The translations under genes were made by a program, and so were the position numbers. Below, piece by piece: positions 36,667 through 46,758 of a stretch of 64,000 nt of DNA. How positions within the stretch are numbered: position 1 is the first letter of the stretch; every line of letters starts with the position of its first letter. Below the pieces are notes generated by a model. The model saw nothing but the letters and a program-made list of their open reading frames with translations. It did no database searches and was not told the origin of the DNA. This DNA is from Porphyromonadaceae bacterium COT-184 OH4590 (GTDB taxonomy: Bacteria; Bacteroidota; Bacteroidia; Bacteroidales; Paludibacteraceae): assembly GCA_000768855.1 (NCBI GenBank), contig JRAN01000052.1, positions 124,001-188,000 on the forward strand, written 5' to 3'.

Positions 36667-37251
36667 ATGAAAAGTAAATCTTTATTAATTGTTGCAGGTA
36701 TAGCAATAATACTTATAATCTGGGGAGTATCCGTTTACAATGGGCTTGTAAAATCGGAGGTAAATGTAGAACAAGAGTGGTCTAATGTTGAGACGCAATA
36801 TCAACGTCGCTCCGACTTGATAGGAAATCTTGTAGCGACCGTAAAAGGGTACGCCGAGCACGAAAAGACTACTCTAAATGAAGTAATTGCTGCTCGAGCA
36901 GCTGCTACACAGACCAAAATAGACTCCAAAGACCTGACTCCCGAAAAGCTACAGCAATTTCAGGAGGCACAAGGTGAATTATCTTCTGCTTTAGGCAGAC
37001 TTTTGGTGACTGTAGAGCGTTATCCAGACCTCAAAGCGAATCAAAACTTTTTGGAGCTACAGGCTCAACTCGAAGGTACCGAAAATCGAATACAAGTAGC
37101 ACGCCAACGTTACAATGAAGTATCAGCCGAATTTAATAAGAAAATTCGAGTGTTCCCTACAAATATACCTGCAGGTCTCTTCGGTTTTAGTCAAAAGCCA
37201 TTTTTCGAAGCCGACAAAGAGGCAAAACAAGCTCCAAAAGTTGAATTTTAA
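36667..37251 (+). CDS. lemA: LemA family protein
   Basis: 194 residues. One N-terminal membrane helix (about 6-25), then a long helical outside domain: VNVEQEWSNVETQYQRRSDL, NLVATVKGYAEHE and YPDLKANQNFLELQAQLEG are the family core. LemA proteins are membrane-anchored with an N-out topology; the function is unknown, and they often precede TPM-domain proteins, absent here. A TACTTTTG box lies at 36612-36619. Its stop overlaps the stop of the opposing lipoprotein gene (4 bases, TTAA). Confidence 0.93.
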   Translation: MKSKSLLIVAGIAIILIIWGVSVYNGLVKSEVNVEQEWSNVETQYQRRSDLIGNLVATVKGYAEHEKTTLNEVIAARAAATQTKIDSKDLTPEKLQQFQEAQGELSSALGRLLVTVERYPDLKANQNFLELQAQLEGTENRIQVARQRYNEVSAEFNKKIRVFPTNIPAGLFGFSQKPFFEADKEAKQAPKVEF

Positions 37252-38081
37252 TTAGCTTTCGAAGGTTCTGTTTTCGATAGTCTTAATGTTAAGATATTAT
37301 AAACCTTAGACATCTCAGACTTATGAGCCTGATTTTTGTAAACCTCTTTTAATATTTGTGCAAAATCGTAAGTCTCAAGGATTATTTTTACATTATTTTT
37401 AGAGATTTTGTAAGAGTAATCCTTTTCTCCTTTTAGGACTATTTCTATCTGACTGTCTGCTCTTTGTCTAAAGAAATCAATCAAACTTTTCACTTCATCT
37501 TCGCTGTAATTTACCAATTCGTAATTAACACCGAAGTCGTTGTATGAGTTATATTTCTCATCGTTTGCCACAACACTCGATGCATTAGCATCTCCAACTT
37601 TGGCTACTATTTGTTTGTGTTTTATCGATTTACCTACAAGATTGCTTATTATACGAAATCTGCCTCGTTCATCTGTAATCGGTTTTAGATAGGTTCTGTT
37701 GCTATTACCGGCATTTTGCATATTTTTATGCTCATAGTCGCCTACCTCTTGGTATTTTTCGTCTTTTGTAAACTTATAGTTTTTTGCTATAGATTCAGCA
37801 TCTTTTAAAAGAGTCTGCAAAGCACTGTCTATAATAGGCATATCACGATTTATTTCATCTATAGTTATCTGCCAAAATAGAGTATCTGCTTTTTTCCGAT
37901 ATTCTACCTGACGAGGATATTTTGCGTGAAGCGAATCAAGCAAATTTTTAGCATTATCAAAAGATTTTTCGTTATAAAAAGTTAAGGCATTTTGGTAAAT
38001 AATACCTGCTTTTTTCTCTTCATTTTGTCCACAAGCAATTAGCAAAAAAGCCATTGCAAATAACATTATTGATTTTTTCAT
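37248..38081 (-). CDS. Lipoprotein of unknown function
   Basis: 277 residues. Lipoprotein signal with lipobox LIAC (Cys17). The first half has a TPR-like helical pair (IIYQNALTFYNEKSFDNAKNL as the span 26-46) followed by coiled-coil-prone sequence; the second half is beta-rich (ITDERGRFRIISNLVGKSI, EIVLKGEKDYSYKI). I do not recognise a named family. It lies 21 bases downstream of the DUF2007-like gene, so they may be co-transcribed, and converges on lemA. Confidence 0.7.
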   Translation of the reverse strand: MKKSIMLFAMAFLLIACGQNEEKKAGIIYQNALTFYNEKSFDNAKNLLDSLHAKYPRQVEYRKKADTLFWQITIDEINRDMPIIDSALQTLLKDAESIAKNYKFTKDEKYQEVGDYEHKNMQNAGNSNRTYLKPITDERGRFRIISNLVGKSIKHKQIVAKVGDANASSVVANDEKYNSYNDFGVNYELVNYSEDEVKSLIDFFRQRADSQIEIVLKGEKDYSYKISKNNVKIILETYDFAQILKEVYKNQAHKSEMSKVYNILTLRLSKTEPSKAN

Positions 38082-38102
38082 ACTTATTTAATTTAAAAAA
38101 TT

Positions 38103-38339
38103 CTATTTATTATTATTCAGTTCGTTTAAAATTTGTTCTATCCGTTCTATGTCTCTTTCGAAAACATGTAGTTTGGTACCCCAACTTTGCCCTGATACAA
38201 TCGGATTCAAAGGCAACATAGAGTCGTCCGAGATAAAACTTTCTATTTCGTTTTCTTTAAGTATATCTTTAACATACAAAGCATCATAAAGATTGTCAAA
38301 CGATTTGTATATGACAGTTTTATCATGTATATCCGACAT
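38103..38339 (-). CDS. DUF2007-like small protein
   Basis: 78 residues. The pattern VIYKSFDNLYDALYVKDIL, then ENEIESFISDDSM and WGTKLHVFERDIERIEQIL, matches DUF2007 (putative signal-transducing or PII-like fold) proteins. These are small cytosolic proteins of unknown role, common as fusions or short neighbours in Bacteroidota. TATCTTTG on the minus strand (38370-38377) may start its transcript. Confidence 0.75.
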   Translation of the reverse strand: MSDIHDKTVIYKSFDNLYDALYVKDILKENEIESFISDDSMLPLNPIVSGQSWGTKLHVFERDIERIEQILNELNNNK

Positions 38340-38410
38340 AATATATTGTAAATAAAATTAATGATGATACAAAGATATAAATTAATTTTGTTTATGTATA
38401 GTTTTTTAGA

Positions 38411-38439
38411 AAAAAAAAGTTACCCGAAAGTAACTTTTT
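38411..38439 (-). terminator. Terminator of the DUF1015 gene
   Basis: Minus-strand stem AAAAAGTTAC with GTAACTTTTT around a 6-base loop, T-run to 38411. Confidence 0.8.
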
Positions 38440-38468
38440 CTAAAATTTTAACTTTATACAAACTTTAT

Positions 38469-39716
38469 TTAAACAAGTTTGTGTATCACAAGTCCGGAAC
38501 GTAATTTCGGTTCAAACCAAGTGGTTTTGGGAGGCATAATGTTGTTGGTATCGGCTATGTCTATGAGTTGTTTCATCGAAACAGGGTATAGAGCAAAAGC
38601 CACTTTCATTTCGCCCGAATCCACCCGTTTTTTCAACTCACCGAGTCCACGTATACCGCCTACAAAATCAATACGTTTGTCGGTACGCAAATCTTTAATC
38701 CCAAGTATTTCGTCCAAAATCAAGTTTGAAGATACTGTTACGTCAAGTACTCCTATTGGGTCTTTATCATCATATGTACCCTCTTTGGCTGTAAGCGAAT
38801 ACCAGTTGCCCGCTAAATACATTGAAAAATTATGTAGCTTAGATGGAGTGTATATGTCTTTGCCTTTGAGTTCAACAACAAAGTTTTTATTCAATTTTTC
38901 TACAAATTGCTCTTCGGTAAGTCCGTTAAGGTCTTTTACCACACGATTGTAGTCGATAATTGTGAGTTGGTCATCAGGGAAACATACTGCCATAAAGTAG
39001 TTGTACTCTTCATCACCTTTGTGATTTGGGTTTTGACGACGTTTTTCGTCTCCTACCAGAGCAGCAGCAGCGCTTCTGTGGTGTCCGTCGGCTATATAGA
39101 GAGAAGGTATTGTAGCAAAAATTTCGGTAATACGTTTTATTTTAGCTTCATCTTCGATCACCCAGAAAGTGTGTCCGAATCCATCAATTTCTGCAACAAA
39201 GTTATATTCCGGAGTGTCTTTTACTACCTCTTTTACTATGGCATCAAGCTCGTTGTGGTGCGGATATGCAAAGAAAACCGGCTCTATATTGGCATTATTA
39301 ACACGAACATGTTTCATACGGTCTTCCTCTTTATCTTTACGAGTAAGTTCGTGCTTTTTGATTTTGCCAGTCATATAATCATCTACATAAGCACACACTA
39401 CAAGTCCATATTGAGTTTTACCGTTCATTGTCTGAGCATAAACATAGTAATTCTCTTTACTGTCTTGTATAAGCCAGCCATTTTTCTGAAATTTTTCAAA
39501 ATTTTCTGCTGCCTTCAGATACACTTTCTCATCATGTTCGTCTGTGCCTACGGGAAAATCAATTTCGGGCTTAATAATGTGATAAAGACTCATTTCATTG
39601 CCTGCAGCCTCAGCACGTGCCTCTTCCGAATTAAGCACATCATAAGGACGTGATGCAATTTTTTCCACTAACTGTTTTTGTGGGCGAATACCCTTAAATG
39701 GTTTGATAATAGCCAT
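38469..39716 (-). CDS. DUF1015 family protein
   Basis: 415 residues. The start IIKPFKGIRPQKQLVEKIAS RPYDV region (residues 3-27) and the block YIADGHHRSAAA are conserved in DUF1015. FMAVCFPDDQLTIIDYNRVV and VGGIRGLGELKKRVDSGEMK also fit. The function of the family is not established; the DGHHR residues look catalytic. It has its own terminator and a TACCTTTG box upstream (39784-39791). In many Bacteroidales it lies beside the serine/PLP genes serC and serA; here it stands alone. Confidence 0.88.
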   Translation of the reverse strand: MAIIKPFKGIRPQKQLVEKIASRPYDVLNSEEARAEAAGNEMSLYHIIKPEIDFPVGTDEHDEKVYLKAAENFEKFQKNGWLIQDSKENYYVYAQTMNGKTQYGLVVCAYVDDYMTGKIKKHELTRKDKEEDRMKHVRVNNANIEPVFFAYPHHNELDAIVKEVVKDTPEYNFVAEIDGFGHTFWVIEDEAKIKRITEIFATIPSLYIADGHHRSAAAALVGDEKRRQNPNHKGDEEYNYFMAVCFPDDQLTIIDYNRVVKDLNGLTEEQFVEKLNKNFVVELKGKDIYTPSKLHNFSMYLAGNWYSLTAKEGTYDDKDPIGVLDVTVSSNLILDEILGIKDLRTDKRIDFVGGIRGLGELKKRVDSGEMKVAFALYPVSMKQLIDIADTNNIMPPKTTWFEPKLRSGLVIHKLV

Positions 39717-39906
39717 AATTTTATTTATTATTTTAATTTATATGCCTGAAAATGAATACTATTTTATTATTTAAAATAATCCTCAAAGGTACTATTTTTT
39801 TATAAATAAAAACCAATATCCAAACTTTTATCGTAATTTTTTATTATTTTTGTTTTCTATAATTATGCAATTATCAATTTTAAACAAATAACATAAATAC
39901 AATATT

Positions 39907-40779
39907 ATGAGAAAGATACCTTCATCAGAATTGATTATAAACGAAGACGGTTCGGCTTTTCATCTACACATAAAGCCCGAACAGCTTGCCGACACAGTAA
40001 TACTTGTAGGCGACCCTTCGAGAGTAAATATGGTAGCTTCATTTTTCGACAGCATCGAATACGACATTCAAAGTCGTGAGTTTCATACAATAACAGGCAG
40101 ATACAAAGGCAAACGTATAACCTGCGTATCGCACGGTATAGGCACCGACAATATAGATATAGTAGTAACAGAGCTTGATGCCTTAGCAAATATTGACTTC
40201 GCCACAAGGCAAGAAAAGTCCGAATTCCGACAGTTAACACTTGTACGTATAGGCACTTCCGGCGGATTACAGCCCGAATGCCCTATTGGGTCTTATGTGG
40301 TGGCACGTCGCTCTATTGGATTCGATGGGTTGCTCAACTTTTACGAGACAAAAGACGGTGTTTTAGACCTCGATTTTGAAGAGGCGTTTTGTCGTTTTGT
40401 CGATTGGAACCCTCGACTGCCACGCCCTTATGCCGTATTAGCCGATACCGAACTTACGGAGCGACTCGGATTCGATATGTTTAAGGGAGTTACAATATCG
40501 GCTCCCGGTTTTTACGGTCCGCAAGGCAGACATGTTCGCCTCAAGCCGATAGACGAAAAACTCAATCAAAAGATAGAAGCATTTCGCTATAATGACGAAA
40601 AGATAGCCAACTTCGAAATGGAGAGTTCGGCTGTGGCAGGACTTGGCAAAATGCTCGGTCACAAAGCAATCACTATCTGTCTGATAATAGCCGGCAGAGT
40701 TTCGAAAGAGATGAATACAGAATACAAAGGCTCAATGGAGGGACTCGTTGCCACAGTACTGGATAGACTGGTACTGTAA
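39907..40779 (+). CDS. udp: Nucleoside phosphorylase (uridine phosphorylase-like)
   Basis: 290 residues. It cleaves a nucleoside with phosphate to base and ribose-1-phosphate. The phosphate-binding VGDPSRVNMVASFF and IGTSGGLQPECPIGSYV and the ribose/base region NFEMESSAVAGLGKMLGHKA match the NP-I family. A longer Bacteroidota form acting on uridine is likely, but substrate choice is not readable from motifs alone. Single gene, upstream of tRNA-Arg. Confidence 0.88.
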   Translation: MRKIPSSELIINEDGSAFHLHIKPEQLADTVILVGDPSRVNMVASFFDSIEYDIQSREFHTITGRYKGKRITCVSHGIGTDNIDIVVTELDALANIDFATRQEKSEFRQLTLVRIGTSGGLQPECPIGSYVVARRSIGFDGLLNFYETKDGVLDLDFEEAFCRFVDWNPRLPRPYAVLADTELTERLGFDMFKGVTISAPGFYGPQGRHVRLKPIDEKLNQKIEAFRYNDEKIANFEMESSAVAGLGKMLGHKAITICLIIAGRVSKEMNTEYKGSMEGLVATVLDRLVL

Positions 40780-40801
40780 AAATAAGTTTGTTGCTACTGC
40801 G

Positions 40802-40831
40802 TTGATAATTACAAATTATTAATTATCTTTG
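40802..40831 (+). promoter_or_regulatory. tRNA-Arg promoter
   Basis: TTG (40802-40804), 19 bases, TATCTTTG (40824-40831), 57 bases before the tRNA. Confidence 0.7.
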
Positions 40832-40888
40832 CACTCCGAAAACAAGAAGATGTTAATTCCGTATTTTTCATTGTTTTTATATAAGATT

Positions 40889-40960
40889 GCCCCCGTAGTT
40901 TAATGGATAGAATGAGAGATTCCGGTTCTTTTGGTTGCAGTTCGATTCTGCACGGGGGTA
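40889..40960 (+). tRNA. tRNA-Arg (anticodon CCG)
   Basis: 72 nt. Acceptor GCCCCCG pairs with CGGGGGT (terminal G-U), discriminator A; anticodon stem AGAGA/TCTTT with loop TTCCGGT; T-arm GCAGTTCGATTCTGC. No repeat of its 3' end is seen downstream, so no attachment site is suggested. Confidence 0.92.
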
Positions 40961-41045
40961 CAAACTATTATAATGTATATCAGTAAAAAATGATATTAAT
41001 TGTCATATTGCTTAAGATTAATTTACTGCAAAACTCGAATAATGT

Positions 41046-41513
41046 ATGGAAATTGTTTTTATTAAAGACTTGCTAAGTAACAAATTGCTTAGTGTTGTTA
41101 ATAACGAAGATAAAAAACTATTGAATAATTTAATCAATAATCTTAATAAATATACGACAGCTCCTCTAAGTGCAAATCATTCACAAAGAATGAATTTATT
41201 TGCTCAAAATCAAGTAATATATGATATAGTATTAGATGTGGTTAATAATTATAAAATCTGGGAGTTATACAGTTATAAAAAAGATCCTGCAGGGTTACGC
41301 TTTTATGATGTAGTAGGATATTTTTATATGATTTCATTATTATTATGCAATATGTCTTACAAAGCCGAAACTTTAATTAAAGAAATAGTTAATAATATAG
41401 ACCATAAATATGATTATGACCTCATGATACGAATATTAGGTTTTTTCAAAAACGAAAGGACTATAACAATAAGAAATTTACTTGAAACAAGATTATTAGA
41501 TATTAAATTTTAA
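41046..41513 (+). CDS. Hypothetical AT-rich protein
   Basis: 155 residues, no recognised family. It is helical with Asn/Lys/Leu/Ile bias (LLNNLINNLNKYTTAP, YKIWELYSYKKDPAGLRFYD), no signal peptide and no membrane segment long enough to be sure of. The coding stretch is noticeably more AT-rich than the neighbouring enolase gene and sits between tRNA-Arg and eno, which may point to recent arrival. The start could be ATG 41046. Its intact length favours a real gene, but no function can be given. Confidence 0.55.
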   Translation: MEIVFIKDLLSNKLLSVVNNEDKKLLNNLINNLNKYTTAPLSANHSQRMNLFAQNQVIYDIVLDVVNNYKIWELYSYKKDPAGLRFYDVVGYFYMISLLLCNMSYKAETLIKEIVNNIDHKYDYDLMIRILGFFKNERTITIRNLLETRLLDIKF

Positions 41514-41590
41514 CAGATACAACGGTTTATCATCAAATACAAAATCAAATATCAATTTTATTCAAAAAAACAATACATAACCAATTTTAA

Positions 41591-42877
<1,287 letters not shown>

Positions 42878-42901
42878 ATACTTAAAGTTTTTTTTAGACA
42901 A

Positions 42902-42944
42902 CAAAAATCCGACCAAATAAAATTTTAAATTCGGTTGGATTTTT
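42902..42944 (+). terminator. eno terminator
   Basis: AAAAATCCGACC (42903-42914) pairs with GGTTGGATTTTT (42933-42944), one G-U, T-run end. Confidence 0.8.
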
Positions 42945-43089
42945 GTTTTAATATAATCAATTCAACAAATACTCACAATTAACGAATAAATTATAGCTAT
43001 ACAATGACTTTATTACAAACAAAATATCTTTAAAACGACCTCAAGTCATACAAATAAAAATCAATAATTAAATCTATCAATATAATTTG

Positions 43090-43121
43090 TTTGGTCAGTA
43101 AAAAAAAATGTATTACCTTTG
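43090..43121 (+). promoter_or_regulatory. rpsF operon promoter
   Basis: TTTG (43090-43093), 20 bases, TACCTTTG (43114-43121), 43 bases before the rpsF ATG. Confidence 0.75.
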
Positions 43122-43164
43122 CAACCTTATTATTTTTAATTAACAATAAAATTTTGAAGGATTT

Positions 43165-43569
43165 ATGGCAAATCATTATGAAGCTGCTTTCATTTTGACT
43201 CCCGTTTTGTCTGACGTACAGATGAAGGAAGCAGTAGAGAAATTCAAAGCATTGCTTACAGATGCTGGAGCAACTATTGAGAATGAGGAGTTGTGGGGTT
43301 TAAAAAAATTAGCCTATACTATCGACAAAAAATCGACAGGATTTTATGTGATTTTACAATTTAGCGGAGACTCTACTCTTGTAGAAACACTTGAGACACA
43401 ATTCCGTAGGGACGAAAGAGTAATTCGTTTTTTAGTATTCCGTTTAGATAAATATGCTTATGAATATGCTTCTAAACGAGTAAAAAAAAATACTGAACAA
43501 ACAGATGTTAAAGACAAAGTAAAAAAAGAAGCTTTGGTAGAGAATGAAATTAAAGTTGAGGAGGTATAA
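43165..43569 (+). CDS. rpsF: 30S ribosomal protein bS6
   Basis: 134 residues. It starts [17 protein letters not shown] and contains [20 protein letters not shown] and [13 protein letters not shown], all bS6. It binds bS18 on the 30S platform. The 30-residue charged tail ([17 protein letters not shown]) is an extension. First gene of rpsF-rpsR-rplI, with 3 bases before rpsR. Confidence 0.97.
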   Translation: MANHYEAAFILTPVLSDVQMKEAVEKFKALLTDAGATIENEELWGLKKLAYTIDKKSTGFYVILQFSGDSTLVETLETQFRRDERVIRFLVFRLDKYAYEYASKRVKKNTEQTDVKDKVKKEALVENEIKVEEV

Positions 43570-43572
43570 ATT

Positions 43573-43851
43573 ATGACAACAAACACAGCTAATAACACAG
43601 AGATACGTTATCTACAACCAGTTACTGTTGATAAGAATAGAAAAAAATATTGTCGTTTCAAAAAGAGCGGTATAAAATACATTGATTATAAAGACCCCGA
43701 ATTCTTGAAAAAATTTCTAAACGAACAGGGTAAAATTTTACCTCGCCGTATCACAGGAACTTCGTTGAAATACCAACGTAAAGTGGCTCAAGCAGTAAAA
43801 AGAGCTCGCCATTTGGCATTGCTTCCTTATGTAACCGATATGTTGAAATAA
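43573..43851 (+). CDS. rpsR: 30S ribosomal protein bS18
   Basis: 92 residues. [21 protein letters not shown] and [20 protein letters not shown] with [10 protein letters not shown] are bS18 hallmarks. It dimerises with bS6. It has the single N-terminal Cys form rather than a CxxC zinc motif. The same-strand gap to rplI is 19 bases. Confidence 0.97.
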   Translation: MTTNTANNTEIRYLQPVTVDKNRKKYCRFKKSGIKYIDYKDPEFLKKFLNEQGKILPRRITGTSLKYQRKVAQAVKRARHLALLPYVTDMLK

Positions 43852-43870
43852 TAAAGTAGGAGGAATTTTT

Positions 43871-44314
43871 ATGGAAATTATACTTAAAGAAGATGTTATA
43901 AATCTTGGATATAAAGACGATATAGTAAAAGTAAAAGACGGTTATGGTCGCAATTACCTTATACCTACAGGCAAAGCTGTTATAGCAAGCGAGTCTGCTA
44001 AAAAAGTTTTGGCAGAAAACCTTAAACAACGAGCTCACAAACTTGCCAAAATCAAAGCCGATGCCGAAGCCTTGGCCACAAAGCTCGAAGGTCTTACTCT
44101 TACTCTTGGAGCCAAGACAAGCAGTACCGGTGCTATATTTGGTTCGGTAAATAATATTCAGGTAGCAGAGGCATTAGAGAAACAAGGATTCAATATTGAC
44201 AGAAAAACTATTGTTATCAAAGATGCTATCAAAGAGGTAGGTAACTATACTGCTACTATAAAACTTCATAAAGAAGTGTCTCCGGTTATCAATCTTGTAG
44301 TAGTTTCGGAATAA
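43871..44314 (+). CDS. rplI: 50S ribosomal protein bL9
   Basis: 147 residues. It starts [32 protein letters not shown] (span 1-32), followed by a long connecting helix and the C-terminal domain ([20 protein letters not shown]), all typical bL9. A purine-rich AGGAGGAATT lies just before the ATG. Last gene of the operon, closed by a terminator at 44345. Confidence 0.97.
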   Translation: MEIILKEDVINLGYKDDIVKVKDGYGRNYLIPTGKAVIASESAKKVLAENLKQRAHKLAKIKADAEALATKLEGLTLTLGAKTSSTGAIFGSVNNIQVAEALEKQGFNIDRKTIVIKDAIKEVGNYTATIKLHKEVSPVINLVVVSE

Positions 44315-44344
44315 GGCTATAAGATTTTGGAGCAAAATATACAT

Positions 44345-44379
44345 AAAAGGTTGTCTTGAATTTTAAGACAGCCTTTTTT
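44345..44379 (+). terminator. rplI operon terminator
   Basis: AAAAGGTTGTCTT (44345-44357) pairs with AAGACAGCCTTTTT around GAATTTT, one G-U, T-run. Confidence 0.8.
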
Positions 44380-44417
44380 ATTGTAACCTAACAAATCATT
44401 AATTTTTAATTAGTGTC

Positions 44418-44446
44418 TTGTAATTCATAATTGTTTTGTATCTTTG
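44418..44446 (+). promoter_or_regulatory. rfbA promoter
   Basis: TTG (44418-44420), 18 bases, TATCTTTG (44439-44446), 35 bases before the rfbA ATG. Confidence 0.7.
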
Positions 44447-44481
44447 CAGTTGGTTTACTAATTATTAATAGAAAAAGATAT

Positions 44482-45345
44482 ATGAAAGGAATAATACTCG
44501 CGGGTGGTAGTGCCACAAGATTGTTTCCCCTATCAAAAGCAATATCCAAACAGATAATGCCTGTGTACGATAAACCTATGATTTACTATCCTTTATCAAC
44601 CTTAATGTTGGCAGGGATACGCGAAATATTGGTAATATCCACACCAAGAGATTTGCCTATGTTCGAAGAGTTGCTTGGCTCAGGTGAAGATTTGGGAATT
44701 AGATTCGAATACAAGGTGCAACATCAACCTAATGGTTTGGCGCAAGCTTTTGTACTTGGTGCCGACTTCCTAAATGGCGAAGGAGGTTGCCTTATACTTG
44801 GCGACAATCTGTTTTATGGGCAAAACTTCTCGGCTATGCTCCAACGTGCGTCGAGTATAGAGAGAGGAGCTTGTATATTCGGTTATGCAGTAAAAGACCC
44901 GCGTGCTTATGGCGTTGTCGAATTCGACAGTCAAATGAATGTTGTCAGCCTTGAAGAGAAACCTGCTCAGCCCAAAAGCAACTATGCCGTACCTGGGCTA
45001 TATTTCTACGATAATACAGTGGTACAAAAGGCAAAAGAGCTAAAGCCATCGGCTCGCGGAGAGTATGAAATAACCGACCTCAATAAACTGTTTCTTAAAG
45101 AAGGGACATTGAGAGTCGAAACATTTGGACGTGGATTTACATGGCTCGATACAGGCAATTGCAATAGTCTGCTTGAGGCTTCGAACTTTGTAGCAACTAT
45201 CCAAAACAGACAAGGATTTTACATCTCGTGTATTGAGGAGATAGCATGGCGTAATGGTTGGATTTCGAGCGAACAACTTTATAACCTTGGCAGAAGACTC
45301 GAAAAAACCGAATACGGTCAATATATTATGGCGTTGGTTAATTAA
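44482..45345 (+). CDS. rfbA: Glucose-1-phosphate thymidylyltransferase
   Basis: 287 residues from ATG 44482 (MKGIILAGGSATRLFPLS). It makes dTDP-glucose, the first step to dTDP-rhamnose. The GGxxTRL nucleotidyl site, YDKPMIYYPLSTLMLAGI, LGDNLFYGQNF and GFTWLDTGNCNSLLEAS are present. Full length. A further-upstream in-frame start at 44431 is within the promoter, so it is rejected. Followed by rfbC 52 bases later; rfbB and rfbD are not in the window. Confidence 0.96.
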   Translation: MKGIILAGGSATRLFPLSKAISKQIMPVYDKPMIYYPLSTLMLAGIREILVISTPRDLPMFEELLGSGEDLGIRFEYKVQHQPNGLAQAFVLGADFLNGEGGCLILGDNLFYGQNFSAMLQRASSIERGACIFGYAVKDPRAYGVVEFDSQMNVVSLEEKPAQPKSNYAVPGLYFYDNTVVQKAKELKPSARGEYEITDLNKLFLKEGTLRVETFGRGFTWLDTGNCNSLLEASNFVATIQNRQGFYISCIEEIAWRNGWISSEQLYNLGRRLEKTEYGQYIMALVN

Positions 45346-45397
45346 ACAATAGGTTGATAATCCCAATATTTTCTTATTAGTATTTTATAATAACGAT

Positions 45398-45934
45398 ATG
45401 GAGATAACAACAACACCAATAAAAGATTTAATAATAATCAAACCTGATGTTTTTGCCGACACAAGGGGTTATTTTACAGAGATTTACAACGAAAGCAGAT
45501 ATAAAGATAGTGGTATAACACAGAATTTCATACAGGACAACCTATCAAAATCGTGTTACGGAGTAGTACGAGGTCTTCATTTTCAAAAAGGCGAGTATGC
45601 TCAAGCGAAATTGGTAAAAGTTATATGTGGAAAGGTATGGGACGTGGCAGTGGACTTACGCCCTACTTCCGATACTTATGGAAAGTGGTTTGGAGTGGAG
45701 TTGTCCGAAGAAAATCATCTGCAATTCCTTATACCAAGAGGTTTTGCACACGGTTTTTCGGTACTTAGCCCAATGGCTATATTCAGCTACAAGTGCGACA
45801 ATCTCTACAACAAACAGTCGGAAGCCGGTATCATATACAACGACCCAACTCTAAACATCGACTGGAAAGTACCTAATAACAAAATGATTGTCTCCGAAAA
45901 AGATTTGACACTCCCAAATTTTATGAATATATGA
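45398..45934 (+). CDS. rfbC: dTDP-4-dehydrorhamnose 3,5-epimerase
   Basis: 178 residues. It inverts C3 and C5 of dTDP-4-keto-6-deoxyglucose. The cupin core is seen in FAYDTRGYFTEIYNE-type sequence (FADTRGYFTEIYNESRYK), GVVRGLHFQKGEYAQAKLV with the catalytic His, and PRGFAHGFSVLS. Normal length. Its TGA overlaps the next ATG by 4 bases (ATGA), coupling it to a TPR gene. Confidence 0.95.
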   Translation: MEITTTPIKDLIIIKPDVFADTRGYFTEIYNESRYKDSGITQNFIQDNLSKSCYGVVRGLHFQKGEYAQAKLVKVICGKVWDVAVDLRPTSDTYGKWFGVELSEENHLQFLIPRGFAHGFSVLSPMAIFSYKCDNLYNKQSEAGIIYNDPTLNIDWKVPNNKMIVSEKDLTLPNFMNI

Positions 45935-46710
45935 ATATGAGAAAGTTTTTATTTATGTTATTCTGGCTTTGTGCGGTGTCGCCGGTTGCCTACTCACAGA
46001 CCGATGAAGAACTCTGCGACGAACTCAAAAACGAACTCGCAGGGCAGATAGAAAAAAACCGAAATAATGCCGAGTATCTCAATGACGTTTTGATAACCTT
46101 GCAGGAGGCAAAATGTGGTTTTACACCAACATTTATACAAGCCTCGCTTTACCTGCAGGAGATAGCCCCCAACTATCTTTCGTCTATCGGTTGTGGCAAA
46201 TATTATTACAAAAAAAACAATCCCAAAAAGGCGTTGCAATACTACGATTTAGCTTTTAAGGATGTAGAGAAGTGGCAGAAAGATTTTCCTTACGAGGCAC
46301 TATCCTCCAAAGCGGAAATATATCTATACAGAGCAGAAGTCTATTTTCGCAATCTCAAAAATTTCCAGAAGGCAAGGGAAAACATTATAATGTCGTTGAA
46401 TAATTCTAAAGATCAAGGAGAGCCATATTTCCTTTTGGCAGAAATCTATATAGCTTCCAAAGTATCGAACGATAGCATATTGAATCTATCTCGATATTGG
46501 CTGGCAGCTGATATGGTAGAGAAAGCAATGGAGGCAAACTTCAGTTTTAGCAATATGGCAAAAGCAGAAAGACTTTTGTATGAATACTCTCGAAAATTCC
46601 CGACCGAGGAACAGATTCACAACAATTATGGTATTAAAGAGGGTGATATATATTCCATAAAAGGCTGGATAGGCAGAACAACTATTTGCAGGAAAAGGGT
46701 AAAAGATTGA
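45931..46710 (+). CDS. Exported TPR-like protein
   Basis: 259 residues. A signal peptide (about 1-22, VSPVAYSQ) precedes tetratricopeptide-like repeats (YYKKNNPKKALQYYDLAFKD; KAEIYLYRAEVYFRNLKNFQ; ARENIIMSLNNSKDQGEPYF). TPR proteins act as scaffolds. Coupled to rfbC by an ATGA overlap. Methionine 3 (45937) is an equally good start. A lone basic C-terminal tail (CRKRVKD) is seen. Function not known; a link to the rhamnose pathway is only positional. Confidence 0.72.
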   Translation: MNMRKFLFMLFWLCAVSPVAYSQTDEELCDELKNELAGQIEKNRNNAEYLNDVLITLQEAKCGFTPTFIQASLYLQEIAPNYLSSIGCGKYYYKKNNPKKALQYYDLAFKDVEKWQKDFPYEALSSKAEIYLYRAEVYFRNLKNFQKARENIIMSLNNSKDQGEPYFLLAEIYIASKVSNDSILNLSRYWLAADMVEKAMEANFSFSNMAKAERLLYEYSRKFPTEEQIHNNYGIKEGDIYSIKGWIGRTTICRKRVKD

Positions 46711-46758
46711 AAAGACTCCATTACAGACATTTTTGAGACAGTACAACAAAAATAGTAT

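Noticed and set aside
45397-45934. Overlapping small frames inside rfbC
   Set aside because: Shadows of a clearly conserved epimerase frame.
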